Below, piece by piece: positions 34,299 to 43,033 of a stretch of 64,000 nt of DNA (within the stretch, counting starts at the first letter, position 1; the number at the start of each line of letters is the position of its first letter). Origin of the DNA: Flavobacteriales bacterium (GTDB taxonomy: Bacteria > Bacteroidota > Bacteroidia > Flavobacteriales_G > Salibacteraceae); contig DNTB01000031.1 of assembly GCA_003499525.1 (NCBI GenBank), positions 1-64,000 on the forward strand, written 5' to 3'. Both the position numbers and the translations under genes were made by a program. The notes under the pieces are model-generated. The model was not told where the DNA came from and did not search any database. It was given only the letters and a program-made list of their open reading frames with translations.

Positions 34299-35168
34299 AT
34301 GGGAAACTTGCCAAGCATTGAGAGGATTGACCGAAAACCCGGACAATCATTTTCTCTGAGAAGGATTATTAGAAATCACCGGCCCGATCAACGCGGAAGA
34401 GGAGTCTGGCATTATCATCCGGAATATGAGCTAACGCTAACACTTAAAAGCAAGGGCAATCGTTTTATGGGTTACAGTATTTCTCCTTACCAATGTTACG
34501 ATTTAGCACTTGTGGGCCCAAATATTCCTCATTGTTGGATTACCGATGAACCCACGGAACAGATTGTCTTGAATTTCAAGCATGACGACTTAGTTACTCC
34601 ATTTCAAAACTTTCCTGAATGGACCTTAATTCAGCGTATGATTTCAAATAGCCATTTAGGGATAAAGTTTACGGAAGAAACGGCAAAGTCCACAGAAAAT
34701 CTATTTCTCAATATCGAACATGCTCAGGGATTTGACAGGTTGTTATTGATGTTTGAGCTCATGAATGAATTGGCTCATTCACCGGACCAGGAACATATTA
34801 CATTTTACGACTACCAAATAAAGGATCAGCTGAGTGCCTCCAATCGAATTGAGTTCGTGTATTCGTATATTTTAGAGAACTATGCTTCGGAGAGCTTATG
34901 CATAGATGAGCTCTGTCAAAAACTGAATTTAACAAAGAGTTCGTTAGCTCGCTTTATAAAGCGAATAACAAGAAAGACCTTCACTGAATTGGTCATTGAA
35001 GCCCGCCTGAATTCATCCTGTCAGTTGCTACGGGAAACCGATAGAACCATTGCTGAGATATGTTTCAAAAGTGGTTTTAACAACCTATCTAACTTTAATC
35101 GTGCGTTCAAGCGAAAAATGGATATGACTCCCAAAGATTATCGAAAAATTTATAGACAACAGCAATAG
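34299..35168 (+). CDS. AraC family regulator of the glycoside locus
   Basis: A 289-residue protein. The N-terminal half is cupin-like (GVWHYHPEYELTLTLKSKGNRFMG, DLALVGPNIPHCW), the usual sugar-sensing domain. The C-terminal AraC domain has CIDELCQKLNLTKSSLARFI and RTIAEICFKSGFNNLSNFNRAFKRKMDMTPKDYRK. It is divergently transcribed from the TonB receptor across 150 bp, the classic arrangement for an activator of the catabolic operon. The inducer is inferred to be the imported glycoside or a breakdown product. Confidence 0.9.
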   Translation: MGNLPSIERIDRKPGQSFSLRRIIRNHRPDQRGRGVWHYHPEYELTLTLKSKGNRFMGYSISPYQCYDLALVGPNIPHCWITDEPTEQIVLNFKHDDLVTPFQNFPEWTLIQRMISNSHLGIKFTEETAKSTENLFLNIEHAQGFDRLLLMFELMNELAHSPDQEHITFYDYQIKDQLSASNRIEFVYSYILENYASESLCIDELCQKLNLTKSSLARFIKRITRKTFTELVIEARLNSSCQLLRETDRTIAEICFKSGFNNLSNFNRAFKRKMDMTPKDYRKIYRQQQ

Positions 35169-35375
35169 ATAAAAATCCTGCGCTTTTTACGTTTACAAAT
35201 AATCGGCACCTTGAGGCCCTGAAATTCTGGAGAACCACACAATGCAGCTTTTCTGACAAAGCGATGGAGTGCAACTATCGCAAATTGGGCTTTTGCCTGC
35301 ATTCATTGTACCATTGTCTTCATAAGAGAGGCCCATGAAAATTAAACATGCTATACGGAGAGAAACGATCTGGTC

Positions 35376-36041
35376 ATGATGAAGAAAATCATTATTTCGG
35401 CTCTGGCAGGTTTGATATTGCTTGCTGTGTTTTTCATCCTGAGAATGTCCAATTTCCTTTCCATAGACCACGAAGATGAATTGGAAAAAACAAGAAAGGC
35501 ATTAAATCAACAGAGTTTTTCTAATCTAATCTTTGAGTATGCCCCACAGTTTGAAGAATTCACGGGGTTTTGGATGAGAAATGGTGATAAGGTAATGTTC
35601 TACAACAGACATTCAGATGGAAGGGAAATCAGGCTAACAAAACATGGTTTTTTTGGGAATTATACTAACGATCGGCCTTGCTTTGGCCTGTTTTCATTTC
35701 ATTCCTCTTTTTTGGAGAGCTATATTCCACCGGATCTTCGGGATAGTCTCTTGTTTTATTATTCAAAATTCTCAGAGGGACTTATTGAATCTATCAAGTT
35801 TTGTCCACCCAATGCTGATCCGAACAATTCGCTGAAAAACAAAGGAACTGTTCAGTACAAATTGAATTCAGAAATGCTGAATGTTGACATACCTTCTACT
35901 TGCTACAGCGCTCATGCAGTGGTATTTAATGCCAGGACATCGAAATCGGAATTTGATGAGTCGTACATCATTTCTAAGGATAGCCTTCTGACTCCTGAAC
36001 ACAGGTATGTGATTAGCTTTTGGCCTTATCTTGGGATTTAA
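35376..36041 (+). CDS. Membrane-anchored protein of unknown function
   Basis: A 221-residue protein with one N-terminal hydrophobic helix (KKIIISALAGLILLAVFFIL) and no clear cleavage site, so probably anchored in the inner membrane facing the periplasm. The remainder (FEEFTGFWMRNGDKVMFYNRHSDGREIRLTKHG, SKDSLLTPEHRYVISFWPYLG) is not recognised. It lies ~200 bp from the AraC gene and ~195 bp from the following operon, so is probably a single-gene unit. Confidence 0.6.
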   Translation: MMKKIIISALAGLILLAVFFILRMSNFLSIDHEDELEKTRKALNQQSFSNLIFEYAPQFEEFTGFWMRNGDKVMFYNRHSDGREIRLTKHGFFGNYTNDRPCFGLFSFHSSFLESYIPPDLRDSLLFYYSKFSEGLIESIKFCPPNADPNNSLKNKGTVQYKLNSEMLNVDIPSTCYSAHAVVFNARTSKSEFDESYIISKDSLLTPEHRYVISFWPYLGI

Positions 36042-36235
36042 GCTAGAATTAATGAGCAAATTAGTGATGTACTTAGAAATAGTAAGACATGCCGATTTGA
36101 TGTGCTTTGCGGCCCATAGCAACTACCGTTTTTTCTACCCCCGTTGATCAGCAAAGTCTTATACATCTTTTCTGAAATTCCATAACGGTAACCGTAATTT
36201 GATGAGATAACATTGTATCATCAATTTGTATCGTC

Positions 36236-36487
36236 ATGAAAGTCAAAAAGAATGTTGCCCTCAGTGATTCAGGATTTCTTTTCAATCCCTCCTCGGGAGA
36301 ATCATATTCGGTAAACCCGATAGGCCAGGAGATCATTAAGATGCTCAATGAAGAGTCGTCAGAAGAAGAAATAATTGCCACACTTCTTGAGAAATATAAC
36401 GTCGAAAGAGATACGCTCGAAAAAGACATCCGCGATTTCTTTGGTATGCTCGAGCTCTATGGTGTGGTTAAACCTGAGGAAGCATGA
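36236..36487 (+). CDS. PqqD-like peptide-binding protein
   Basis: An 83-residue protein that fits the PqqD fold (PF05402): VALSDSGFLFNPSSGESYSVNPIGQEIIKMLNEESSEEEIIATLLEKYNVERDTLEKDIRDFFGMLELYGVV. In PqqD and other RiPP recognition elements this winged-helix fold binds the leader of a precursor peptide and presents it to modifying enzymes. It overlaps the ATP-grasp gene by 4 bp (ATGA). No radical-SAM partner and no clear precursor peptide are found nearby, so its partner may be the ATP-grasp enzyme itself. Confidence 0.8.
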   Translation: MKVKKNVALSDSGFLFNPSSGESYSVNPIGQEIIKMLNEESSEEEIIATLLEKYNVERDTLEKDIRDFFGMLELYGVVKPEEA

Positions 36488-37536
36488 GCGACAAACCAAA
36501 ATATACCATTGCCGTAACAGGACTGAATGCTATAGATAGTCCGGGGCCTGGAATTGCAGTGATAAAATCTCTAAAGGAGGCGCAGTCTTTTGATGTTCGA
36601 ATCATAGGGTTGAGTTACGAGAATCTGGAACCGGGGGTGTTCATGCGGCACTATGTGGATAAAAGTTATCAGGTTCCTTTTCCGGGTGCGGGGATGGAAG
36701 TTCTTTTTGAACGTTTAGCATACATCAATCACATAGAACAGATTGATTTCCTGTTTCCAAATTTTGATGCAGAGCTGTTCAACTACATCAAGCTACAGGA
36801 CCGACTAAGTCAAGAACTGCAAATAGAAATGGTCTTACCGACACTGGAGCAGTTTGAAGCGAGACACAAAGTCAACCTGTATGAATACGGCCAGAAATAC
36901 GACATCAAAGTACCACGTTCAGAAATGGTCTTTACCGAGGCAGATTTGAGCGCAACAGCCAAGGAAATGGGGTTTCCTGCAGTGATTAAGGGGAAATTCT
37001 ACGATGCATATGTAGCCTACACACCGGATCAGGCATTAAACTATTTCCACAAAATTTCATCCAAATGGGGATTGCCCATCATTGTACAGCAATATGTTTA
37101 TGGTACTGAAGTCAATGTTTGTGGCGTAGGCGATGGCCATGGTGTCACCATTGGAGCGGTGCCCATGCGCAAACTCTACATCACTGATAAAGGAAAAGCC
37201 TGGGCGGGGGTGAGTATAGATGATGAAGAATTACTTGAAGGCACAAACAAAATGGTTGAACGCACCAAATGGCGCGGGCCTTTTGAATTGGAGTATATGA
37301 AAACCAGTGAAGGAGATTATTACTTGTTGGAAATTAACCCTCGATTCCCGGCGTGGTGTTACCTGACTACAGGTGCCGGACAAAATCAAGTGGAAGATCT
37401 TGTGAATATAGGAATGGGAAAGAAAGTTGAACCAAAAAAGGAATTTGCGGCCGGAAAAATGTTTGTCCGCTACTCTGAAGACATGATCGTAGATCTAGAA
37501 GAATTTGAAAAAATATCTACTGTAGGAGAACTTTAA
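36484..37536 (+). CDS. ATP-grasp ligase (carbamoyl-phosphate-synthase-like fold)
   Basis: A 350-residue cytoplasmic protein. The N-terminal Rossmann-like part (YTIAVTGLNAIDSPGPGIAVIKSL) is followed by an ATP-grasp domain: PAVIKGKFYDAYV (ATP-binding Lys ~169), IIVQQYVYGTEVNV (~199-212), GPFELEYMKT and YLLEINPRFPAW (metal ligands in EIN, ~283-285). These enzymes form amide or ester bonds through an acyl phosphate. Substrate unknown; partnership with a PqqD-like protein and a PLP decarboxylase suggests peptide or amino-acid-derived chemistry. Confidence 0.85.
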   Translation: MSDKPKYTIAVTGLNAIDSPGPGIAVIKSLKEAQSFDVRIIGLSYENLEPGVFMRHYVDKSYQVPFPGAGMEVLFERLAYINHIEQIDFLFPNFDAELFNYIKLQDRLSQELQIEMVLPTLEQFEARHKVNLYEYGQKYDIKVPRSEMVFTEADLSATAKEMGFPAVIKGKFYDAYVAYTPDQALNYFHKISSKWGLPIIVQQYVYGTEVNVCGVGDGHGVTIGAVPMRKLYITDKGKAWAGVSIDDEELLEGTNKMVERTKWRGPFELEYMKTSEGDYYLLEINPRFPAWCYLTTGAGQNQVEDLVNIGMGKKVEPKKEFAAGKMFVRYSEDMIVDLEEFEKISTVGEL

Positions 37537-37546
37537 AAAAGAAACA

Positions 37547-38905
37547 ATGGCTAAGTTATTATATGAAAGACCCCTGATTACTCCACTAAATACTGGAATG
37601 ACCAATAAATTCGGAACACGAACGGAATATCGTCCGATGACACATATTGATCATGTGGCGGTAAAAGATTTACTCCAAGAATTCGGTTCCCCACTTTTCG
37701 TCTTCAGCGAACGCCAAATCCGAAATAACTATCAAAGTGCTAAACGAGCATTTGAAACAAGGTATCCGAAAGTTCAGTTTGCATGGTCGTATAAAACTAA
37801 TTATCTCGATGCCATTTGCAATATTTTTCATCAGAAAGGTTCCTGGGGAGAGGTGGTCTCAGGTTTTGAATATAAAAAGGCTTTGAAAAACGGAGTTCCG
37901 GGAGATAAGATTCTTTTTAATGGTCCGGATAAAACGAACGAGGACCTTAAAATGGCTATTGAAAATAACTCACCCATCCACATCGATCATCTTGATGAGC
38001 TGTATCGATTAACGGAAATGGCGCGTGAACTTAATAAGAAACCCAGAGTCGCCATCCGGGTTAACATGGATACCGGAATTTACCCAATGTGGGATCGGTT
38101 TGGATTTAATTATGAAAACGGTCAGGCCTGGGATGCGGTAAACAAAATCCTGTCCAACGACGTGCTAGATTTAATCGGTTTGCACTGCCACATTGGAACT
38201 TTTATGCTGGCACCTTCGGCTTATGGCATAGCCGCTTCCAAGATGTCCGAACTGGCTCTAAGCATCAAAAGGCAGCACGGCAAGGTCATTGAATACATCG
38301 ATATGGGAGGAGGATTTGCATCAAAGAACACGCTAAAGGGAGCCTATCTTATCGGTGCTGATACGGTACCGGAAATCAGTGAGTTTGCCGAGGCGATTAC
38401 CAGTGCAATTTTGAATGCAGGTTTTGATAAAGATGAACTGCCATACCTCTACCTGGAAACGGGAAGAGCTCTTGTGGATGACGCCGGATTCCTGCTTGGA
38501 TCTGTGATCTCTAATAAGCGACTTTCGGATGGACGGCGGGCCACCATACTTGATTTTGGGGTCAATAACCTATTTACTTCATTCTGGTATGACCATAAAG
38601 TCTCGCCAGCACAGGAATTCGGCATGCATACTGAAAATTCAGTGCTCTATGGACCACTTTGTATGAATATAGATGTAGTTCGGGAGAACGTAAGCTTGCC
38701 GCCTTTAAATGCAGGAGACCAGCTGGTTGTACATCACGTTGGGGCTTACAATTTCACACAATCTATGCAGTTTATCACCCTGCGGCCAGCTGTTGTACTT
38801 ATTGATATGAAGGATGAAACACATCTTGTCAGGGTGCGAGAAGACAATGATTCCGTTCAACGATATGAGCAAGTTCCAGAGTATTTGAAGCCTTTCAAGC
38901 TCTAA
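37547..38905 (+). CDS. Fold-III PLP decarboxylase (diaminopimelate-decarboxylase-like)
   Basis: A 452-residue protein of the alanine-racemase/ornithine-decarboxylase fold. The presumed PLP lysine is K83 in WSYKTNYL. HCHIGT (~213-218), EYIDMGGGFAS (~249-259), YLETGRALVDDAG (~302-313) and a C-terminal catalytic-type cysteine in YGPLCMNIDV (~372) follow, with GAYNF near the end. Length and motifs match LysA-type enzymes, but the usual CESGD motif is replaced and ~30 N-terminal residues are added. It is therefore probably not the housekeeping LysA but a relative acting on an amino-acid unit in this operon. Confidence 0.85.
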   Translation: MAKLLYERPLITPLNTGMTNKFGTRTEYRPMTHIDHVAVKDLLQEFGSPLFVFSERQIRNNYQSAKRAFETRYPKVQFAWSYKTNYLDAICNIFHQKGSWGEVVSGFEYKKALKNGVPGDKILFNGPDKTNEDLKMAIENNSPIHIDHLDELYRLTEMARELNKKPRVAIRVNMDTGIYPMWDRFGFNYENGQAWDAVNKILSNDVLDLIGLHCHIGTFMLAPSAYGIAASKMSELALSIKRQHGKVIEYIDMGGGFASKNTLKGAYLIGADTVPEISEFAEAITSAILNAGFDKDELPYLYLETGRALVDDAGFLLGSVISNKRLSDGRRATILDFGVNNLFTSFWYDHKVSPAQEFGMHTENSVLYGPLCMNIDVVRENVSLPPLNAGDQLVVHHVGAYNFTQSMQFITLRPAVVLIDMKDETHLVRVREDNDSVQRYEQVPEYLKPFKL

Positions 38906-38908
38906 GTC

Positions 38909-39373
38909 ATGCAGGAATCAGTCGTCAATATTCATTTGAAAGGTCTGCTCAACAGTTATGGGCAGGTGTTTTTCTCGAAAAACATGGTGTTTTCGGCGAT
39001 TCTGCTACTAGTAACTTTTTTTGAACCGTGGTCGGGTTTGAGTGGTGTCGTTGCCATTTTAGTGTCCCAACTGTTAGCAAGATCCTTTCACTTTTCAGAG
39101 GCTTTGATTGAAGATGGCTCATACACATACAACCCCTTAATGGTGGGTGTTGGGATGGGTGTTATATATCAACCCAAACCTTCATTGTTCGTCATACTTG
39201 TCATCGCCTCGGCTGTGACCTTCTTCATCACTGTTCTAAGTTCACACGCCTTGGCACGGAGAGGGCTTCCATTTTTAAGTATTCCTTTCTTGTTGGGTAT
39301 TTGGATTGTTCTTTTAGGTGCTGATGGTTTCTCCACCATCCATTTGAGTTATAATGATTCCTGGTATCGGTAA
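38909..39373 (+). CDS. Urea-transporter-like protein, N-terminal fragment (frameshifted)
   Basis: A 154-residue membrane protein that starts 3 bp after the decarboxylase stop. It has the first half of a urea-transporter fold: the conserved GSYTYNPLMVGVGMGVIY (compare GxYGYNGxLVG in UT proteins) and LPFLSIPFLLGIW. The frame stops at TAA 39371-39373 in the middle of the fold. The next frame, open from 39358, continues VNDTFLAREFDAFIGSLPF and the rest of the transporter, so one base appears to be missing or extra around 39358-39373. The two parts are treated here as one disrupted gene. Confidence 0.75.
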   Translation: MQESVVNIHLKGLLNSYGQVFFSKNMVFSAILLLVTFFEPWSGLSGVVAILVSQLLARSFHFSEALIEDGSYTYNPLMVGVGMGVIYQPKPSLFVILVIASAVTFFITVLSSHALARRGLPFLSIPFLLGIWIVLLGADGFSTIHLSYNDSWYR

Positions 39374-39441
39374 ACGATACTTTTCTGGCCCGGGAGTTTG
39401 ATGCCTTTATTGGATCATTACCCTTTGCTGATGTCCTGCAT

Positions 39442-41055
39442 TTGTACCTCCGCTCCCTTGGGGCCATATTTTTTCAGTTCAATGATCTTGCCGGCCTTTT
39501 AGTTGTCATTGGTATGCTTCTGGCATCGCGTATGTCATTGGTTTTGAGCTTTTTCGGGTTTATCATAGGTTATGGTTTTTATGCGCAGGCTGAGGGAGAT
39601 TTTACCCAGCTGGTGTATTCCTACATCGGGTTCAATTTTATTCTGACAGCCATAGCGATGTGGGGCTTTTTCGTGATTCCCTCAAAAAAATCATATCTGT
39701 TGCTCCTGGTAACCATACCAATGATTGCCATTCTTATCAGTGGATTACATCCCATTTTCGCCACCTTCGGACTCCCGCTTTATTCACTTCCCTTCAATGT
39801 CGTTGTATTGCTTTTACTATATGTGCTTGCTCTTAGATCTCGATCTACCGGGATTGAACTCGTTGTTCGTCAGCAATTCAGTCCGGAAAAGAATTACTAC
39901 CAGCGCGAATACGAAAAGCAAAGATTTCAGAACGAAACCTATGTGAAACTCACACTGCCCTTTATGGGCGAATGGACTGTCTCACAGGGGTATGAGGGAG
40001 GGATTACTCATAAAGGAGAATGGGCTGAAGCGCTGGATTTTGACGTGCGAAATAAAGAAGGGCGCACATTTCGCGGAGCTGGAACCAAGGTAGAAGACTA
40101 TTTCTGTTATAATCTTCCAGTGGTCGCGGCAGCTCCCGGCACAGTTATAAAAGTATTGGATGGAATCGACGATAATCCGATAGGGGAAGTTAACCTGGAG
40201 AAGAATTGGGGAAATTCGGTCATCATCAGGCATGCTGAGGGATTGTTTACCAAGCTATCCCACTTAAAAAAAGGTTCCATTATTGTTAAAGAGGGGCAAC
40301 AAATAGACCGGGGAGAAGTTTTGGCTAAATGCGGTTCCTCAGGAAGATCACCCGAACCACATCTACATTTTCAGGTACAGACTCAGCCCTATATCGGATC
40401 GCGAACAATAGAATATCCATTCAGCAACTTTGGGGTTGGTGATGACGACAACTTGAAAATTCGTGAATTCAGTATTCCTGTGGAGGGTGATTTGATTCAT
40501 AGTATTTCGCCCGTTGCAGAAATTAAAGAATCACTTCGATGGATACCGGGAAGACAATTTGATGTAACCAGCCTAAAGTCGCGAAAGCACGAACGCTGGG
40601 AGGTTTTTACGGATTACTACAACTATACTTATCTGTATTCTCACACCACGAGGTCAACGGCGTATTTTGTTAGTGGTCCAGACGTTTTTCAGTTCACTTC
40701 GTTTTCTGGAAATACCGACTCCATGCTCCACAGGTTTTACCTGGCAATGAATAAGGCATATTACATTACCTCACCTGAAGGGTCGAAAACAATATTGAAT
40801 ATTGATGGTATGGTGTCCTCCTTCCAAAAGATAGTGCAAGATTTTGCAGCACCCTGGATTCAATTCCTTAGAATTCGTTTCCGCGGAAATTGGATCACTA
40901 GAGAGTACAAACAGTTTGAATTCAAAGGAGAAGTATCCAACGGCCACAGTATTTTGAGAAGTAGCATCAAACTTCTAAACAGCAAAGAATTTGAAGTAAC
41001 CACAGAAAGTGAAAAGCAAAAGTGGAACGATCAATTTCATATAAAATCCTCATAA
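39442..41055 (+). CDS. Urea-transporter-like C-terminal half fused to M23 metallopeptidase
   Basis: A 537-residue open segment; the frame is actually open from 39358, before any start, and joins the preceding fragment. Residues ~1-130 are transmembrane (FQFNDLAGLLVVIGMLLAS, SYIGFNFILTAIAMWGFFVIP). From ~170 an M23 (LytM) peptidase follows: H190 and D199/D201 in THKGEWAEALDFDV, then HLHFQ (H307 and H309), the zinc-site pair. A third domain of ~200 residues (YNYTYLYSHTTRSTAYFV) is unrecognised. Fusions of this kind suggest a channel with a periplasmic peptidoglycan or peptide-cutting arm. Confidence 0.8.
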   Translation: MYLRSLGAIFFQFNDLAGLLVVIGMLLASRMSLVLSFFGFIIGYGFYAQAEGDFTQLVYSYIGFNFILTAIAMWGFFVIPSKKSYLLLLVTIPMIAILISGLHPIFATFGLPLYSLPFNVVVLLLLYVLALRSRSTGIELVVRQQFSPEKNYYQREYEKQRFQNETYVKLTLPFMGEWTVSQGYEGGITHKGEWAEALDFDVRNKEGRTFRGAGTKVEDYFCYNLPVVAAAPGTVIKVLDGIDDNPIGEVNLEKNWGNSVIIRHAEGLFTKLSHLKKGSIIVKEGQQIDRGEVLAKCGSSGRSPEPHLHFQVQTQPYIGSRTIEYPFSNFGVGDDDNLKIREFSIPVEGDLIHSISPVAEIKESLRWIPGRQFDVTSLKSRKHERWEVFTDYYNYTYLYSHTTRSTAYFVSGPDVFQFTSFSGNTDSMLHRFYLAMNKAYYITSPEGSKTILNIDGMVSSFQKIVQDFAAPWIQFLRIRFRGNWITREYKQFEFKGEVSNGHSILRSSIKLLNSKEFEVTTESEKQKWNDQFHIKSS

Positions 41056-42386
41056 TCATGGTATTGACATGCCAGTCAGTCCATGCTCAGGAATTGTCCT
41101 TTAAGGAGATAGATCGTATCTCCTATGAACTCTATGAACAAAAGAAATGGGAAGAACTAGTTCAATTTGGTGACCGTAAAGATGTATGTGAAACAGACTA
41201 TATCTTCCTCCATCTCCGGCTGGGAATAGCTCATTTTAATCTCAGGAACTGGTACCGGTCTGAGAAATACTTTCTTTCAGTTTTGGATAAGAATGATCAA
41301 CAAAAAACAGCCTTCGTTTACCTCAGGGACATAGCTACTATTCTGAATTATCCCCTGGCAAAAGAAAAGTATAGTATGACTTTGGGAGAAAGTGACTATG
41401 AGCGACCCGGATCGGTTTCAATTTATGCCGAAGGTGGGGTGAAGTGGAGTTTTAGTGAGGTTGAAACGAATGAGCCTTATGTCATGGCGGCGTATGCTCA
41501 TAGGGTCAGGGCCGGTTGGCGTGTAAACGGTATTCTTTCCTACATAAGTCAAGATGGGGAAAGGGTAAAATATCAGCAATACGAGTTAGGGCTAATTTCC
41601 AGAAATGCAGTTGGAAAAACCGGTGTTTTGAGTATCGGAGGTCGGTATATTCATAAAAACCAGCGTACAACTGGAGTAAACTATGACGCCTCTTATCAAA
41701 CTTCTGAGAACATCCCTATATTCCCCGGTATAAGAATCGATAGCATTGTTGATATTTCAGGAAAGTTTACCAATGAAATTGATTTATCAGCTTTTGCAGT
41801 ATTTGGAGGATTTACAAAGCGGATCGGAAGACTCTCTGCGGGTATCAATGGGTATTATCACTTCCAGAATAGGGTCTCAACAGGTACAGATTCGTATTCT
41901 GTATATTGGAATGAGCGAATTTATTTCTTTGACGCGCTACTGTTAGAAAGAAATGGGAATTTTCAGAATGAGGATATCATCAGTCAATCTGAAAAGCCAG
42001 ATCAGTTTCAGGTTGGTGTAAGTCTGTCTTATAATCTTCCCATTTGGAGAGATCGAATGATTATTTCTTTAGATGGTTATTCTACCCCCGAGGCGATGGA
42101 ACGGTATACGCTCATTCCCTCATTGTGGATAAAAACAACTAAGAATAGCTCGCTGTTTCTGGAGTACTTTCAAAAAGATACCGATCCGCTGCTTTTCCGA
42201 AAAGGAGCATTTTACCTCAATCGAAATATCCGATATCCAGTTCGTTTAACTGCAATTTTTAGCTATAACATGTCAAAAAATACATCACTGTTTTTCACTT
42301 ACATCTATGAAGAAAAAGGCTATTTCAGTAACGGACCTACCCGATTTTTTAACTCAACTATTATAGGATTAAACCTCACATTATGA
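41022..42386 (+). CDS. Secreted TPR / outer-membrane barrel protein
   Basis: A 454-residue protein. A GTG at 41022 is chosen as the start because it yields a full signal peptide (MERSISYKILIIMVLTCQSVHAQ); the ATG at 41058, three bases beyond the peptidase stop, would leave only a stub. Residues ~30-130 are TPR-like helices (YELYEQKKWEELVQFGDR, LHLRLGIAHFNLRNWYRSEKYF). From ~145 on, alternating strands form a barrel (VSIYAEGGVKWSFSE, RAGWRVNGILSY, TTIIGLNLTL at the end). It may form the outer-membrane exit of the system. Overlaps the next gene by 4 bp. Confidence 0.7.
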   Translation: MERSISYKILIIMVLTCQSVHAQELSFKEIDRISYELYEQKKWEELVQFGDRKDVCETDYIFLHLRLGIAHFNLRNWYRSEKYFLSVLDKNDQQKTAFVYLRDIATILNYPLAKEKYSMTLGESDYERPGSVSIYAEGGVKWSFSEVETNEPYVMAAYAHRVRAGWRVNGILSYISQDGERVKYQQYELGLISRNAVGKTGVLSIGGRYIHKNQRTTGVNYDASYQTSENIPIFPGIRIDSIVDISGKFTNEIDLSAFAVFGGFTKRIGRLSAGINGYYHFQNRVSTGTDSYSVYWNERIYFFDALLLERNGNFQNEDIISQSEKPDQFQVGVSLSYNLPIWRDRMIISLDGYSTPEAMERYTLIPSLWIKTTKNSSLFLEYFQKDTDPLLFRKGAFYLNRNIRYPVRLTAIFSYNMSKNTSLFFTYIYEEKGYFSNGPTRFFNSTIIGLNLTL

Positions 42387-42985
42387 AAAAGATAATTCTC
42401 TCAGTAGTCCTGTTCGGGGCTGTTGCGGTCAACGGCCAAACCTCACGTTTGGAGTCTTTCGAGAAAAGCTATATTCAGGAATCGTATAAGAATTATGAAG
42501 GAGCAATACAATGGATACTCGACATTTATGACGAGAACAGCTATGTTGATAATTTGAGATTGGGTTGGTTGAACTATCTGCAGGGAGAATACCCAAAAAG
42601 CAGGACCTATTATGAGAAGTGCGTGGAACTCAAACCTGAATCCATTGAGGCGCTCGTCGGAATAACCTATCCGGTTTATGCTCTGAGTGATCAGAATGAA
42701 CTGAAAAGAATTTACCTCAGAATACTGAAGATCGATCCAAATTACAGCTACGCGCTATACAATTTAGCATCAATCTACTACCTAGAAAAAGACTATAAAA
42801 GTGCAGATGAACTGCTCCTTCAATCCTTGAAAATGTTTCCCTTTGATTATGAGTCTAACTTACTCATGGCCCGAATTAAAGTTGGGTTAGGCGAGATTGA
42901 GAGTGCAAAAGAGTATTATCAAATAGCATTGCTGTATAATCCGGGAGATGCCGATTTGATTGAAGAAAATGCAAAAATCAATTAG
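42383..42985 (+). CDS. Periplasmic TPR protein
   Basis: A 200-residue protein with a signal peptide (KKIILSVVLFGAVAVNGQ) and about four tetratricopeptide repeats (NLRLGWLNYLQGEYPKSRTYYEKCVELKP, EALVGITYPVYALSDQNELKRIYLRILKIDP, YALYNLASIYYLEKDYKSADELLLQSLKMFP, SNLLMARIKVGLGEIESAKEYYQIALLYNP). A scaffold or adaptor is the likely role. It is the last gene of the PqqD/ATP-grasp operon and overlaps the TPR/barrel gene by 4 bp. Confidence 0.75.
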   Translation: MKKIILSVVLFGAVAVNGQTSRLESFEKSYIQESYKNYEGAIQWILDIYDENSYVDNLRLGWLNYLQGEYPKSRTYYEKCVELKPESIEALVGITYPVYALSDQNELKRIYLRILKIDPNYSYALYNLASIYYLEKDYKSADELLLQSLKMFPFDYESNLLMARIKVGLGEIESAKEYYQIALLYNPGDADLIEENAKIN

Positions 42986-43033
42986 CTGATAACATGAGTT
43001 TTTCACTACATTAGCTCAATTCAATACCTATTG

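Noticed and set aside
36052..36147. 31-codon frame just upstream of the PqqD gene, considered as precursor peptide
   Set aside because: No leader/core pattern, and it starts only 10 bp after another gene with no clear ribosome-binding site; chance frame likely.
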